Below, piece by piece: positions 34,801-46,779 of a DNA stretch of 64,000 nt. The DNA lies in the NCBI GenBank assembly GCA_015179025.1, contig WHUX01000040.1, positions 248,001-312,000 of the forward strand, given 5' to 3'. Made by a program: the position numbers and the translations under genes. The notes under the pieces were generated by a model. That model saw nothing but the letters and a program-made list of their open reading frames with translations, was not told the origin of the DNA and searched no databases. The stretch comes from Terfezia claveryi (Eukaryota; Ascomycota; Pezizomycetes; Pezizales; Pezizaceae). Every line of letters begins with the position of its first letter. Position 1 is the stretch's first letter.

Positions 34801-35301
34801 CAAGAGATTCTAAAACACTACAATACCATTCTTCAGAAGCTTGAACCCCTCCTCCAGATCCAGCACCATAGGTTGCTTGATAACGCCTGTGGATGTCTCG
34901 CACGAATGATCATGGCTCACCCTGAGGCCATTCCTATTCCAGATGTCCTTCCACAGCTGGTCCAGCAATTGCCATTGAAGGAGGATTTCGATGAAAATGC
35001 CCCAATCTACGAGATGTTTGTTCAGTTGTGTAAGCCATGACTCTTCACTGATTAATCATCGTTCAAAGAATGAATACTGACTGAATCTTTTAATATATAT
35101 ATAGACAAGGCCTCAAACCAAGTTGTCTTCAACTTGACTCCCCAGCTCGCCATAGTATTTGCTCAGGTCCTCTCCCCTCCTAAGGAGCAGCTTAACCCTG
35201 AAACCCGAGGGCAACTAGTTGAGCTTATCAAGTTTATCCATAGTAAGGATACTAGCGTTCTTGCAAGCTACCCCAACTTGGTGCAAATTGCCAGCAGCTA
35301 G
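31838..35301 (+). CDS. KAP123: Importin beta family karyopherin, Kap123/importin-4 type
   Basis: Nuclear import receptor, in yeast for ribosomal proteins and histones H3/H4, working with Ran-GTP at nuclear pores. Model: join(31838..31883,31943..34638,34696..35029,35105..35301), 1090 aa, close to yeast Kap123 (1113). The N-terminus MDEQAFVTLLEHVLTPDTNIVKAA is recovered only by splicing the 59-bp first intron at its distal acceptor (CTACAG), with a CTAAC branch site 14 nt upstream. HEAT repeats run throughout (QFRQLAAVEARSLV, KVRQAALHTIARLADDLP). An acidic loop (about residues 620-650, rich in DEEDMDEED) is typical for cargo or Ran handling in this family. The exon 3 region (DEDPETKSNAAYAVGLLC) and the C-terminal SNQVVFNLTPQLA also match Kap123. 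No defects seen. Confidence 0.95.
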
Positions 35302-36023
35302 ATGGGTGAAGCAGTGAGTTGTGAGGGGATGGGGGAGGCGAAGTGGGGGTTGGGTTCGCTATCGGCGATCGACCCATTAATGATAATGACTTTATCCCGC
35401 CTCCATTGAGCCTAGTAATTTCTTTGACCTTTTTCTTATCCTCCTTTATTCTCCTGGCTGTGGTATCAAAAATTGTTTCCTAGATGTGGTGGGATTTTGA
35501 GTTCTATTATGGGGTTTTTCGGCACTTCTTCCTTGGTTTGATGAATGATAATGATTGTCCTTTTCTTGGCTTCTTTTTCTTCGGGTAGTCATTTCACTCA
35601 ATCCTGATTCCTTCTAATACCTCTGACGACAGCTATGCGAGGTTTTCCTTCAATATTCGCACTTACATTGTCCGCTGGTCGTCAGACAGTTACTGACGCC
35701 GAGTTTCATTTCACCACCTGCTGGAGGCTGGCATTGCTCTTGTTCATTGTATTTACTTGCAAGCTCGCACGTTGGAAATTTATGAAGTGAGATGTCTTCA
35801 TTTGACTCATGACTTGTGCTGACTGAGGACGTCGTACATCCTGGGAGTAAGGTAATAAAGGTTAATAACTTTCAGGGTAATTCCTTTAGTGAGCCCCATA
35901 AGGAGTCACATGACTGTTGCCCCACCAACATCTGAAAATATGCCCCACCATAGCTAAACACCAAAGATATTCATTCCCTTGACGCCCTATTTACCCAAAC
36001 GCTCATATCCCCCCAAAGAAAAT
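35302..36023. other. Intergenic, 0.7 kb
   Basis: Importin 3' UTR (T-rich, from about 35400) and TRM7 promoter. No further feature recognised. Confidence 0.5.
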
Positions 36024-37186
36024 ATGGGCAAGTCAAGCAAAGACAAACGAGACTCATATTACCGTCTCGCTAAAGAGCAAGGTTACTCTACAAAACCATC
36101 TTCCTCACCTTTTCATACTGTTATAATTAACCCTCCTCCATAGGATACCGCGCCCGCTCAGCATTCAAGCTCCTCCAACTTAACGAGCAATTCAACCTCT
36201 TCCCAACCATCGACACAGCCGATTCAAGTATCCCAAAACCATCTACCACCTCCCAAATCCGCCGTGTTGTCGACCTCTGCGCTGCCCCAGGCTCCTGGTC
36301 ACAAGTCCTCAGCCGGCATCTCTCACCCCTCTCCACCCCAGACCAACCAATCACCATTGTCGCGCTCGATCTCCAACCTATGACACCCCTTCCCGGGGTA
36401 GTTACGTTACAAGCAGATATCACCCACCCTAGCACACTTTCCTTACTCCTCTCGCACCTCCGTGGCGGATCACAATTGAAATCTCCCTCAAACGAAGGGG
36501 GCGATGATGCCTCGGCACTTGCAGACCTCGTCCTCTCCGACGGCGCCCCGGACGTAACTGGCCTGCACGATCTCGACGAATACATCCAATCACAGCTCCT
36601 CCTCAGCGCACTGACCCTCGCTGCATGCGTGCTCCGCCCAGGGGGGACGTTTGTAGCAAAGATCTTTAGGGGTAGGGATGTAGGGGTGTTATTCGTCAAA
36701 CTCCGCTGCGTATTCGACCGAGTCAGCGTCGCGAAGCCGCGGAGTAGCAGGGGAAGCAGTGTTGAGGCGTATGTTGTTTGCGAAGGATTCCGTGGTGGGA
36801 TACTGGGGGGAGATAGCTCTATGGCGGTGTGGAGGGAGAAACTTGAAGCGCCGTGGGAGGAGAGGGGGCCGGCGGTGGATTTATCAGGATTAGATCTGAA
36901 GGGGGAGAAGGTAGTGGTGGATATTGGGAAGGAATATATTGTTCCTTTTATTGCTTGTGGAGATCTTAGTGCCTGGGATAGCGATGCGACGTATCAACTT
37001 GAGGGGGAGAGGGTCACGTTAGAGCCGGTACAGAAGCCAACGGCGCCGCCATATAAGACTGCATTGGAAATGAGGAGGGTGTTGGCGGGGGAGGGGAAGG
37101 GGAAGGAGAAGATGGAGAAGGAAAAGGAGAAAGAAGATGTGGTGGTGGTGGCGGGGGTGGGGGGTATAGAGGGTGTGCGGGTGTAG
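36024..37186 (+). CDS. TRM7: tRNA 2'-O-ribose methyltransferase Trm7 (FtsJ family)
   Basis: Methylates the ribose at positions 32 and 34 of certain tRNA anticodon loops, using SAM. Model: join(36024..36081,36144..37186), 366 aa; the 62-bp intron restores EQGYRARSAFKLLQLNEQF. The SAM motif is VDLCAAPGSWSQ (62-73). The catalytic K-D-K-E tetrad is intact: K28 (SAFKLL), D152 (LSDGAPD), K192 (VAKIFRG), E227 (SSVEAYVV). Compared with yeast Trm7 (310 aa) there is an insertion of about 18 residues before the second motif (GGSQLKSPSNEGGDD) and a longer C-terminus ending in a Lys/Glu-rich, Gly/Val-rich tail (KEKMEKEKEKED). The choice of Trm7 over rRNA methylases rests on length and the SSKDKRDSYYRLAKE N-terminus. 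Confidence 0.93.
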
Positions 37187-38472
37187 GCGGTAGGGGCCGG
37201 CTATAAAAATTCATAGGTAGGTATGTTTTTACCCCGCGGGCTATATTATATCCTCAAAACCATGGAATGGAGGTTAAGGGTTTCATTCTTTTCTTCTTTC
37301 TCCGGCTCTAGTTAAGAGTTTTTTTTTTTTTTTTTTTTTTCCTCAGGATATCCGAATTGGGGGTTTCATAGATGGGTTGTATTTAAAGAAACAAAAAATA
37401 TAGATTTGGTTTTTTGTTATAACTATGTTAATTATACCCCCCCCAAAAAAAAATTAAAAAAAAAAAAAAAACCTTCATACGCTGTATAAAATGCATTGAA
37501 TGTCTGTCATACAGTACATACAAACTCCTGGAAAACCCCATGCAAAATATTATCCCAATGCTGCGTTCGTTTGGCCCTCTTTATGCAGCTGGGGAGCGTG
37601 TATGATGGCTTTCTTTTGTGGGATACCCTATGTCTAGCTGTATGTATGTCATGAGTAAAAACTACCATTCTTTTTCAGAGAGGGAAAAAAAAAAATAAAA
37701 AATTGCGGACAACAATAACTACGCATGTTCGCTATAGCAGGCAATAGTTCCTTGTTCCTTCTTAGGATTTATACATTGATATTGAAAACGCAGCATACCA
37801 ATCTTTAGAGCCACTGCAACTAGAATGCCAAACCTTCTTCCAAAAAGCTGTCGAGCCTTACCAATCAGTAAACAAATGACTTACCCTGAATTCCCATCCC
37901 ACCAAACCCCACAAAACCACGCTCCCCACACATCATCCATACAAACACCAAAACACAGCATATCAAATCCCATCATTATAGAAAGCCAAAGCCAGTATCA
38001 TTCCATTCAGACCTACTTGATGTCCAGCTACAGAGTTAACTATCTACCATGCCCTAGTTTCAAGTATCACCTATCCTTCCCTAGACATCTCCCCTCCTGA
38101 TAGCCATCTCCACCTCATCTTAATCTATGCACATCCACACCACCACAGCCATACATACATGTGTGACACAGTGTGCGTAGTGTAAGATACGTACGTAAAA
38201 GTCTTCAAGCAAGAAAAAGCACACAAGCTATAGTAACGTAAGGGCGTCCCAAAAGAGCCATATAAAAAAAACCCACCTACCTACCCTCATAACTAACCAC
38301 TTTTTCAAGCAACACAAGTTCGAAGCAAAGAAAGCAATAAACTAAGTATTAAGAGGTAACATATGGGGGGTACTTTCGATCTCAAGCCAAGCAAAAAGAA
38401 AAAAAATTAACCATCCACACACTTGCATAGAGAATATGCAGGCCTTTACTCCACAATACGCGTGGGAACCTC
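37187..38472. other. Intergenic, convergent 3' ends of TRM7 and the DUF2433 gene
   Basis: The genes on both sides point toward this 1.3-kb region, so it holds two 3' UTRs. It has a T22 run (about 37319-37340) and an A-rich block (37446-37471, nine A then about 17 A around TT). No coding frame with support. Confidence 0.5.
37319..37340 (+). repeat. Poly-T tract
   Basis: Uninterrupted run of about 22 T just after TRM7. Its exact length is a likely sequencing uncertainty. Confidence 0.8.
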
Positions 38473-40977
38473 CTAAGCCTCCATTCTTTGCGAGCCCGGG
38501 CCATCTTCACCTCTCATGCCTCCTCGTCCACCCCTACCTCGTGCACCCCTATTTCCCCTTCCGTCATTTCTCCTAAATCCACTTCTTCCTCGAGTATAAC
38601 CCCCTTGGCCCTCACTCTCACTGGTGTTTCCGTCTCCCTGTTTCTGCGGCCCAGATCTCGAGATGCTCCCCGGCTCGGGCCCCCTTGACCATTTACTGTC
38701 ACTCATCCCCATTCTCGAACCATCCCTCATACTCCCTCGGCTTTGCATGTACCCGTCATTATCGATCTCCTTCACCAGTGGCTTGGTTCTATCACCATGA
38801 TTTTTCATCCCTTCTGGCAATGCGGCAAAGACTTCCTTCATAATCTCGGCGGTCTCAAAGTACACGTACCAGTACAAGCCTCCTTTCGCAATACTTTTCC
38901 TCATCGAAACTTCCACGATTTTCTCCGCTAGTTCAGGTGGAAAGATGCCTCTCACCTCAGCCTCAGTAGTCCCAGAATTGACGACATAAAGCCCGGTCTT
39001 CCTATCACGCGGCTCATAATGTTTGTCACGCTGCTCATAGTGTTTGTCACGCTGTTCATAATATCGAGGCCCCCTGCCTACTGGTGAAGTAGGTGACATG
39101 GTTGGGGATGCAGGCTTCCGCTCTGTAGATTGGCTCTCCGATGGAGTAGGCGCTGGAAGCGGGGCTTCAATTGCAGGTGGCGATTGTGACAAAACTGACT
39201 TTACTGGCTCGCCTTGAGGAAGCTGTGGTGAAGGGTGGCTATTGGTTTGTCCCTGATTCTGAGCTTGTGGTGTCTGCTGAGTTTGTGATGGTTTCCTCGT
39301 GGAACCAGGAGCAGAATAAGGTGGCACGGCCGGAGAAACAGGCACGGCGGCATTATTTGTGTTGACCTGCTGAGCCGAGCTGGATGCAACTGTAGTCACG
39401 GCAACTGTCGTAGCAGTGGAAGCAGTTGGTGCTGTCTGCTGCTGCTGCTGCTGTTGCTGTTGCTGCTGAGCAACAGCGTTCGGCAGTTTTCCAGCCCTGT
39501 GCGCAAAATTAAACCCTTGGGCCTTCATCTCCGTTCCAATCCTACCCCCCTCAACCTCCAGCACCAACCACCCAAACGCCGCATCTGCCAGATTAAAATT
39601 CCACATATTCTTGAACGCCGATTCATCCACCTGCCCCTGGCTAGCATTGCTTGGGGGACCACCGAACGGCCCTGCCCCATTAGCATTCGACGGCATCTTC
39701 TCAACGAACGATAGCGCATTGTCCAGATAGGTTTGCTGAACTTCATTCTGAGCAATGGCAGGTTGCACTTCCCCTTTCACTGTCTCCCAGACATCATGAA
39801 ATGACGCTTTCGAAGCCGCCAGCTTCCCACGATAGCTGTCCAAGGTCGGATTAACACTAAACTCATTATAACTGCTTCCATACCTAAAATGCAGCCCTGC
39901 AGAGACTGAGAAGTCCGCCTTCAAAGTAACCGACAACTGATTCAGTAAACCATCTCTCGCCGGGGAAGCATGGGTAACAAAGACTCTCGTCTCCATCGGA
40001 TCGTAAACTCTATTCGCCGTATCCACTAATTCTCCCATCTGCAAAACTGTAGTCCACATCGTTCCTTGGCCACCAGCAATAGTAGTCTTTCCCTCCCCAT
40101 TGTCAAACAGTTTGTGCATCACGACCGCGCCTCCAAGTCCCAATAACCTGAGCTTCACCCCACCAACATCTAGTAACCTAGAAGAGGCCTCATCTATAAT
40201 ATGTAACTTGTCAACCTTGTACTCTCCGGAGCGAAACTTCTCGAGCACGCGAACGTCTTCACAGGCTCCCCAGACGGTATAAACCGGAACATCCAATGTA
40301 TACTTCTTCTCAAGGAACAAAGGTAACTCCGACAATACAAACGGCTCCACTGGCGGACTCTGCTCCAAACGGCGCTTGACAGTAAGCCCATTAGGATTTG
40401 GTGCTGAGGCAAACTTCTTCTGAGCGTCCGTAAGTAAAGGTGAGTACATGGCAACATGTTTCAGAGTCCTATTACATCGCAGCCATAACATTAGCATACG
40501 AATCCCGCCTGCAGATCAATCAAAGTCAACTCACTTGTCCGCAATTCTGTCCAACGAAGTAGCATCATAAAACCCAAAGTCACCCGTATGGATGATATGG
40601 TCCGCATTTGCCTGTTTCGCCAAATCATTCAAACTCCTTAGATGCCCTCTCACATCTGCAACACACAAAATCCTCGCTCCCTGCTTCTCAATCAACCTAG
40701 TTTGCGGTGGCAAACCAGCTGCACCAGGGTGTGGTCCTGACGGAAGGGGCATCTGTGACTGCTGAGGCAGTGGGGGATGGATGTTCATGGGAGCTCCATT
40801 TGAAAGGAATGTAGAGGGATTAGATTGATGATGTGGATGATGGGGATGATGATGCGATTGATGATGTGGGTTTTGAGGGTGGTAGGTATTATGTTGGGGG
40901 CGCGATTGAATCTGCTTCCAGTGTCGTCCACGAGGGCAGGATATACTGTCAGCTTGTGGCTCTTCTGCAGGCAACAT
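38473..40977 (-). CDS. DUF2433 / calcineurin-like phosphoesterase relative with RGG tail
   Basis: Model: complement(join(38473..40468,40535..40977)), 812 aa; the 66-bp intron (GTGAGT ... TAATAG) joins DRIADK to TLKHVAMY. After a His/Pro-rich leader (HHHPHHPHHQ) comes a metallophosphoesterase-like fold: RILCVADVRGHLRSLNDL, HTGDFGFYD, VYTVWGACEDVRVLEKF, LLGLGG and FVTHASPARDGLL. These match the DUF2433 family. Several usual metal ligands are altered (DVRGH instead of DxH, GACED instead of GNHE), so catalysis is doubtful. A Gln tract (39439-39475) and Ser/Pro-rich linker follow, then a possible RRM-like or small alpha/beta segment (GLYVVNSGTTEAEVRGIFP ... GLYWYVYFETAEIMKEV), and an Arg/Gly tail (RGARGRGGRGG). 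The tail suggests RNA association. Function is not known to me. Confidence 0.85.
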
Positions 40978-42430
40978 GGTAGCAGAATAGGGTAGCTTTG
41001 TATATATAGTAGATGCGTTGGTATAGGAAGAGTTCAGGCAGTTAGGGGGGAGGCAGTAAAAATAAAGGGGACAACACTGTTTGTGTCAAACTTTGTTTGC
41101 CCGTCTTTTCCTTCCCCCCCCCCCGCGCCTCCCTTTCAAGCAATTTGCATTCACCACTTACCGAAGCCATCTCTCTCTCTGTGTCAGAAAATACACTACC
41201 AACAGTACTCAATCTAGGCGAAGGCGTCAAACTCGGGCTTGAGAACAAGAAGTCGTGTTGTAGTGGTGGACTCGAAGGTATCCTCCTATGATCTGGTGCG
41301 AAGATAGAAGTACTCCCAGATTCCTCCAGGGGAGAAGAAGACCGGATGGAGCCGAGGAAAAACAGTTCGTCCGAGTAGCGTGAGTGACGTTTGCTGTTTT
41401 TTGTTGCGTTAAAAACACACAGTTTACCTGTGGAGAGCCAAAGTGATGTAGGTGGTGCTATACTAGGAAAGGGGCGGAGTGGTGGGAGTCTGATGTGGGG
41501 TGGTGTGTGTAGGCTTCGGTAGTGGTTACGATAACTATCTCCGCCAGTCAAGGCTACGATGGTACAAGGGCCAGAAGGCTGCAGCTGGATTTCTTGACCA
41601 GTTTGAAGACGAGATCGATCGGACGATGGCGAGGCAAGGGCAGCTCAATTCGTTGGATTTGTGCAGTAGGTAGGTTTTTTTTGGTTTTTTTGATTTGCAG
41701 ATGCCAGCGATACACCGACGAATGGGCGTGGGCCGCCAAGACGTGTCGATATCTAGGCCCCCCATTGAGGATATACAGAATATACAGCACCGGCAGATCA
41801 GATAGAAGATAGATTAATATAATCGGAACGCACGCGCTGATCAGAATTACTGGTATGCACCTGGAGAGCATTGCAACATACAGGCAGCTCCGCAGCACAT
41901 GTTACAGGCACTGACTCTGAGCCCTGCTGGGAGGTCTTGATCTATATTGCAATTCGCGCTATATTATCACAGCTAATACAATTGTTATAATCAACATCCA
42001 TCAATTAAAGCTTATAATATCAGCAAGGAACCAAGCTTTCACAACACAGCTCTAAAGGAAGCCAGAAACAAAGGCATAGGTACGAGCAACGTGACGCACA
42101 CTTATAAGACCTGTGATCCCACATCTGCTTGCCCCTGCCCTGTCTCGGGCCCTTTATACATATCCACAGTTCCCCTGCTGGCCCATTCATCAACATCATT
42201 CATATAATTATATAGTATCGTAAAACTGCATAACAAGGGAATAAACGGTGAAATTTACAGAACAAGAATCTACACAAAAAATTAGATAAAAAAAGCAAAA
42301 GCAGAGGAGATATCAATGAAGTATCTTTCGCTCCACTCGGTGAACGAGCTAGAAGAATGAGCAGTCTCCAGATGCCCCAGATAATCTATCCATTGCATCA
42401 TGTAAAAGTCGGGAAGCTGTTCATAGGGAT
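40978..42430. other. Intergenic / upstream region of the DUF2433 gene
   Basis: A 169-codon minus-strand frame (41042-41551) lies 64 bp upstream of the DUF2433 start. It is Ser/Pro-rich with one plausible patch (SPSLTPSPRLSTVGSVFSD). It could be a 5' leader or separate short gene, but I cannot support it. 41.6-42.4 kb shows nothing recognisable. Confidence 0.4.
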
Positions 42431-42599
42431 CTAGTTGAGATCTTGCAAGAGCTCCTTCATCCTAAATGCTCAGCACACATCAGTATCATTCATATCATGT
42501 GAGCCAAATCCCTGTACTGACCTCGCCTGTCTTTCTTCGAGCCCCGCTATACCCCTATTAACGTCGTCAAGCTGAGCTAGCACCTTCGATATCTGCTCT
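42431..42599 (-). CDS. Orphan 3'-terminal exons (coiled-coil peptide)
   Basis: Two joined exons, complement(join(42431..42461,42522..42599)), with a clean 60-bp GT-AG intron. They encode about 35 residues of heptad-like sequence: EQISKVLAQLDDVNRGI, then AGLEERQARMKELLQDLN and a stop. The upstream acceptor GATTTGAAG has a GCTAAC branch site, so a further 5' exon exists. It may be the true end of the adjacent coiled-coil gene via a phase-2 donor at GAGTGTCT (about 42839), or a separate small gene. The first option replaces the last residues of the 1288-aa model. Confidence 0.5.
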
Positions 42600-42748
42600 C
42601 TTCAAATCACACCAAGCAACTGTTAGCGACCATGTCCATTAGGAAGCAGTTACCACATATACCACAGCTGTGCAGTATACAGAATGAAAATAAACATGAA
42701 TTGGATACACCGTTCTTGTGATGACAGTTCTTCCTCCTTATTGAAGCA

Positions 42749-45700
42749 TTAAAGATAATTAAGTGGGTGCCGGACAATTCCATTCACAGGGTCTGCTTCC
42801 TTGCCTGTGTCTCCCTCGTTTTCCTCACCAAGACACTCATATCCCTCCCCAACATCACTTCCTCGACTTCCAGGCTCGCCATCATGTTCGCCCCCGGGTA
42901 TGGAGCTGAGTGCAGCAGTGGTGGTAGTATGGGTAGCATGTCGTGTAGAATGTCTCACCTCCTTCAATTGTTCCTTCATGCTCTTGACCTCCACTTCTTT
43001 CTCTTCAATCTCCGCCTTGTGGACTTTCTTCGCTAGCTTACCCTCCTCAACCAAATTCTCTAGCTCCTGCTCCTTCAACTCCAGTTTAGCCTCTAGCTCC
43101 TTCGCTCGGGCATCTAACTGGGCCTTCTCCCCCGCGGTTGCACTTAAATCAAGCTTGAGCTGCTTCGCAGCGATATCCTGCTCTTCGAGTCGACTCCCGG
43201 ACACCTTTACTTTCTCCACAAGGTCCATTTTCTCTTGCTCAAGCTCCTGGATTTTCTCCCCAAACATCTTGGAAATCGACTGAAGCTCTTCCGCAAAATC
43301 TCCTTGTTCTTTCTCTGTTTTCCTTGTGGTCACCAATTTCTGCTGTAGTAACTCAATCAACATCTGTTGGTCAGCTACTTGCTGCTGGAGCTTCGCACTC
43401 TCGACTTTCGTCTCTTCAAGTACCTTGGCCAAGCCGTACTTTTCGTCTTCGGCACCCTTCTTATCAGCCTCAAGAGTGAGCTTCAGCTTCTCAATCTCCA
43501 CGCGAAGAGCCTTTGTTATTTCACGCTCCTCATCAAGCCAGTTCTTTGTCTCCTCAGTCACTATTTTTGCATTGTCCAACTCAGCCTGTGCTGCCACCTT
43601 ACCAGCAGAAAGCTCCCCAACTTGTTGCTGGAGCTTGTTAACCTCACTCGTAGCAGTCACATGTGTAGTCTCAAACTCCTTCTTCTGTTCTTCCACGACT
43701 TCCTTCTGTGCAGAAAGATCCTTTTTAGTGTCATCCAAGTTCTGCAACAGCTGTTCCCTATCTTGTTTTGCTGCATCGGCTTCACGTTCCAGAGTCTCAA
43801 TCTTGTTGACAAAATCCTTCTCCCAAGCCTCTCTCTCCCACTTCGCCGCCTCCAACGCCTTCTCAAGGCTCCCCTTTTCTGCCTGGAGACTAGCCAAAGA
43901 TCCCTCAAGCTCGGCAGCTTTACCATGAGCCTTCGCGATATCGTCCTTCAATCTTGACACTTGCTTCTCGAAATCCCAGACCTTCTCTGCTTCCTCACTC
44001 TGGGCTTGCCGTGCAGCTTCAAGAGCTCTAACAGTCTCATCATATTTGGCGTTAAGTGAAGAGTACTTGTCTTCACTTTCGGAATTCAATTCTTCACGAA
44101 GAGCTTCTGTTTGAGCTGCATGCTCGGCCTTAAGGGTGGCTAGAGCTGCCTTATAGGACTTTTCGACAGCAGCTACGTCCTATATACTTTCGTCAATATT
44201 CTGGACATAGGGAGTAGATGATTATAACTCACGTCTCCAGCAGATGCTAATTTTTCTTGAGCGTTTGCCAACTTCGTAGAAAGTTCATTCAGAGCAGTCT
44301 CCTTAGCCTATAATCACAAGTGTTAGTTGCATAGATCAAAAAACATGAATCAAGCATCCTACTGAAATACTCTCTTGAGCATCCTCCAGTGATTTCTGTA
44401 GTGACTCAACGGAGCTTTTTAGCGCAGATATTTCAGTTTCCGATGTTTCCTTAGCAGCCTTGAGCTCTTTATCTTTATCCTCTGTAATTTGCTCTATCTT
44501 GGCTTCAAGTGCTGCCAACTTCTCAACCAACTCTGCTTTCTCAGCCTCCAGTCGTTCCTTAAGCTCCTTGACCTCAGTTTCATAAGCACTTCCGGCATCA
44601 CCCAACTGCGCCTCAAGGCACTCTAACCGCTTGCTAAACTCTGCCTTCTCTCCCTCCAATTGCTCCTTTGCAGTAGCTACAGCTTGTTCCTTGTCCGCCT
44701 CTAGCACCCTCAACTTCCCCTCCCACTCTTTCTCCTGAGCCTCATATTCCTCTTTCTCCTTGCTGTGATCCTCCATTAACTTCTTAAGCTGCTCTTGAGT
44801 TTCATCAAATTGCTTCCTCAACTCCTCAGCAGTCTTTTCCGTAGCCTTTAAAGCTTCTTCAAACTGCTTTCTCTCATCCAACAGCTTCTGCTCAAGCTCT
44901 TTCTTTTCCGCCTCAAACTTCTCAGTAAGCTCCGCAGATTCCTTACCCCCTTGAGTCTTAATTTCAGCAATGCTAGTCTCCAAAGCAGCAACCTTCTCCT
45001 CGTAGGATGCCTTTAAAGCTTCCAGTTCTTCCGACTTCGACTTTACCACCTCGGCTTCATGCTCAATAATCTTGCCGTGTGAATCTAGCGCCGTCTTTAA
45101 TTCCACTTGATGTGCTTTCTTCATGTCTTCCATCTGAATATTCATCTCCTGAACCTTTGTTTCTACTGATGCTGTAATCTCATCCTGGAGCATCTTAATG
45201 ACCGCCTCTTTACCATCAAGCTCCCGTTGGTGCATGTCGAGTACCTCAAGATGCTTATCGTTGGTGGCTTGGGCTACCTCCACAGATTTCTCAATAGCCA
45301 CTTTGAGGCTAGCAATTTCCTCATTCAGCTTCTTGATAGTCTCGTCCGATGCACCAGAGCTGGACTGGCTAGCGGCCAATTCAGCTGCATGAGCTGCCTT
45401 GAGGGTTTCCAAAGCTGCAGCATGGGCGGCAGTCGTTACTTCGAGGGACTGCTGAAGGTCACCACTGGTGGATGTAGCCGCACCGTCGAAGCCCTTGAGC
45501 TTCTGTAACCATAAAAATTAGCCAAGTGTAACAGAAGGCAAATACATTCGAGACTCACGTCAACAAGCTCCTGATTTAGCTTTTCTAACTCACTCTCATG
45601 CTCCTTTTGCATTGCCTCAATCTTTGCTTGCAGCTCCTCCACAATCACCTTCAATTTATTCTTCTCTTCATCCTCGATACCCTCAATCGATTCCTCTCTA

Positions 45701-46779
45701 ACTTTCGTTCTGGCAGACTCGGCAGCCTCTTTCTCAGCCTTGAGCACTTCAATGACCCCTTCCAACTCTTCAATCCTCTTCTTCAACTCAGCAATTACAT
45801 CAACATCACTTCCTGAGGAAACCTCTTTTACAGCATTCTCGCCATTGACAACACCATCTTTTTGCTCCTTCTCCAGGGCATCATTCTTGTCATTAAGCTG
45901 CTTATTCTGCTCTTCCAAATCTGCAATTCTAGACTTGAGAGAAGCGACTTGCTCTTTAGCTGGTGCGTCAAACCCTGTTCCAGCTACATTTTGGAGTCTA
46001 GCCTTCAATGAAGCTACATGGCCGCCAGATGTGGACTTGGTTGGCCCAGAAGAAGTAGTAGATGGAGCAGGGCTACCCTGTATGGTCGATAACCTCTTCG
46101 CAGAAGTGCCCCCACTCAGAGAAGACTTGGCTGAATGCGTACCAGTCTTAACCGGTGAGGTGACAGACTCCGACGAAGGCGGTCTATTGGTAGTCGGATC
46201 TTTCTTGTCAGTAGTGGATGAAGTGCTCATAGGCGATTTCGTCGTCTTTGTGGTAGTGGTGCTAGCTGCACTTGAAGCTGGTCTTCTGGGAGCTATGGAT
46301 GTTAGAGTCGAACCTCTTCGATCTGCTGTGGTGGTCTTCCGGTCCGGGGACTTGGGAGTCATATCCTTGGGGAGAACGGTGGCTCTCCTTGATGCAGAGG
46401 ATGTCTTAACCGTAGCATCCTTATCCACAGGCTTGACCTTCTTTGGGCCACTTGCAGTGGCTGATGCTCCTGATGAGATAGCAGGTCTCGTGGGGGCCTT
46501 GCTCAATCCGGTAGGGGCTGAGGTGATTCCAGGTGTACCTGTACGAGACCTGAGTGATCCTGTAGTCTTTACTGCCGCCGAAGCACGCTTAGGAGCAGCA
46601 GATGTAGTCGATTGAGCCTTCTTCCTTTCCATAATACCCCTTTCATTCCCTGTCGTGTGCCCTTCGCTATCTGTCTCCTGCCCCTTCAGACTTGCCGGAG
46701 TATGATCGCTAGTAGGGGAAAAGACATCACGGGGGGTAGACACAGTTGGAGACGTAGGTGAGATCGCCGTGTCAGTCAT
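42749..46779 (-). CDS. Long coiled-coil protein (fungal 'M protein repeat' type)
   Basis: Model: complement(join(42749..44179,44233..44307,44363..45502,45559..46779)), 1288 aa. Three 53-56-bp introns, all phase 0 with normal GT-AG ends, rebuild a continuous coiled coil across the joins (ELVD-KLKGFDG, ESIS-AKETALNEL, SAGD-DVAAVEKSY). The first 270 residues are basic, Ser/Thr/Pro-rich and disordered with many SP/TP sites (PTSPTVSTPRDVFSP). From about residue 275 to 1210 the sequence is an almost unbroken Glu/Lys/Leu heptad pattern. A short acidic/Gly tail follows. Such proteins are tethers or cytoskeletal scaffolds; I cannot assign a partner. Long open frames on the opposite strand are shadows of the Glu/Leu-rich codons. 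The last residues may be replaced by spliced exons at 42431-42599. Confidence 0.85.

Noticed and set aside
37825..38100. 91-codon plus-strand frame between TRM7 and the DUF2433 gene
   Set aside because: Ser/Pro/His-rich low complexity in a convergent 3' UTR zone; no start context or homologous motif.
43326..43957. Two overlapping plus-strand frames of about 200 codons inside the coiled-coil gene
   Set aside because: Ser/Leu/Phe-rich shadows of the Glu/Lys/Leu codons on the opposite strand; the sense strand has a strong heptad pattern and spliced context.
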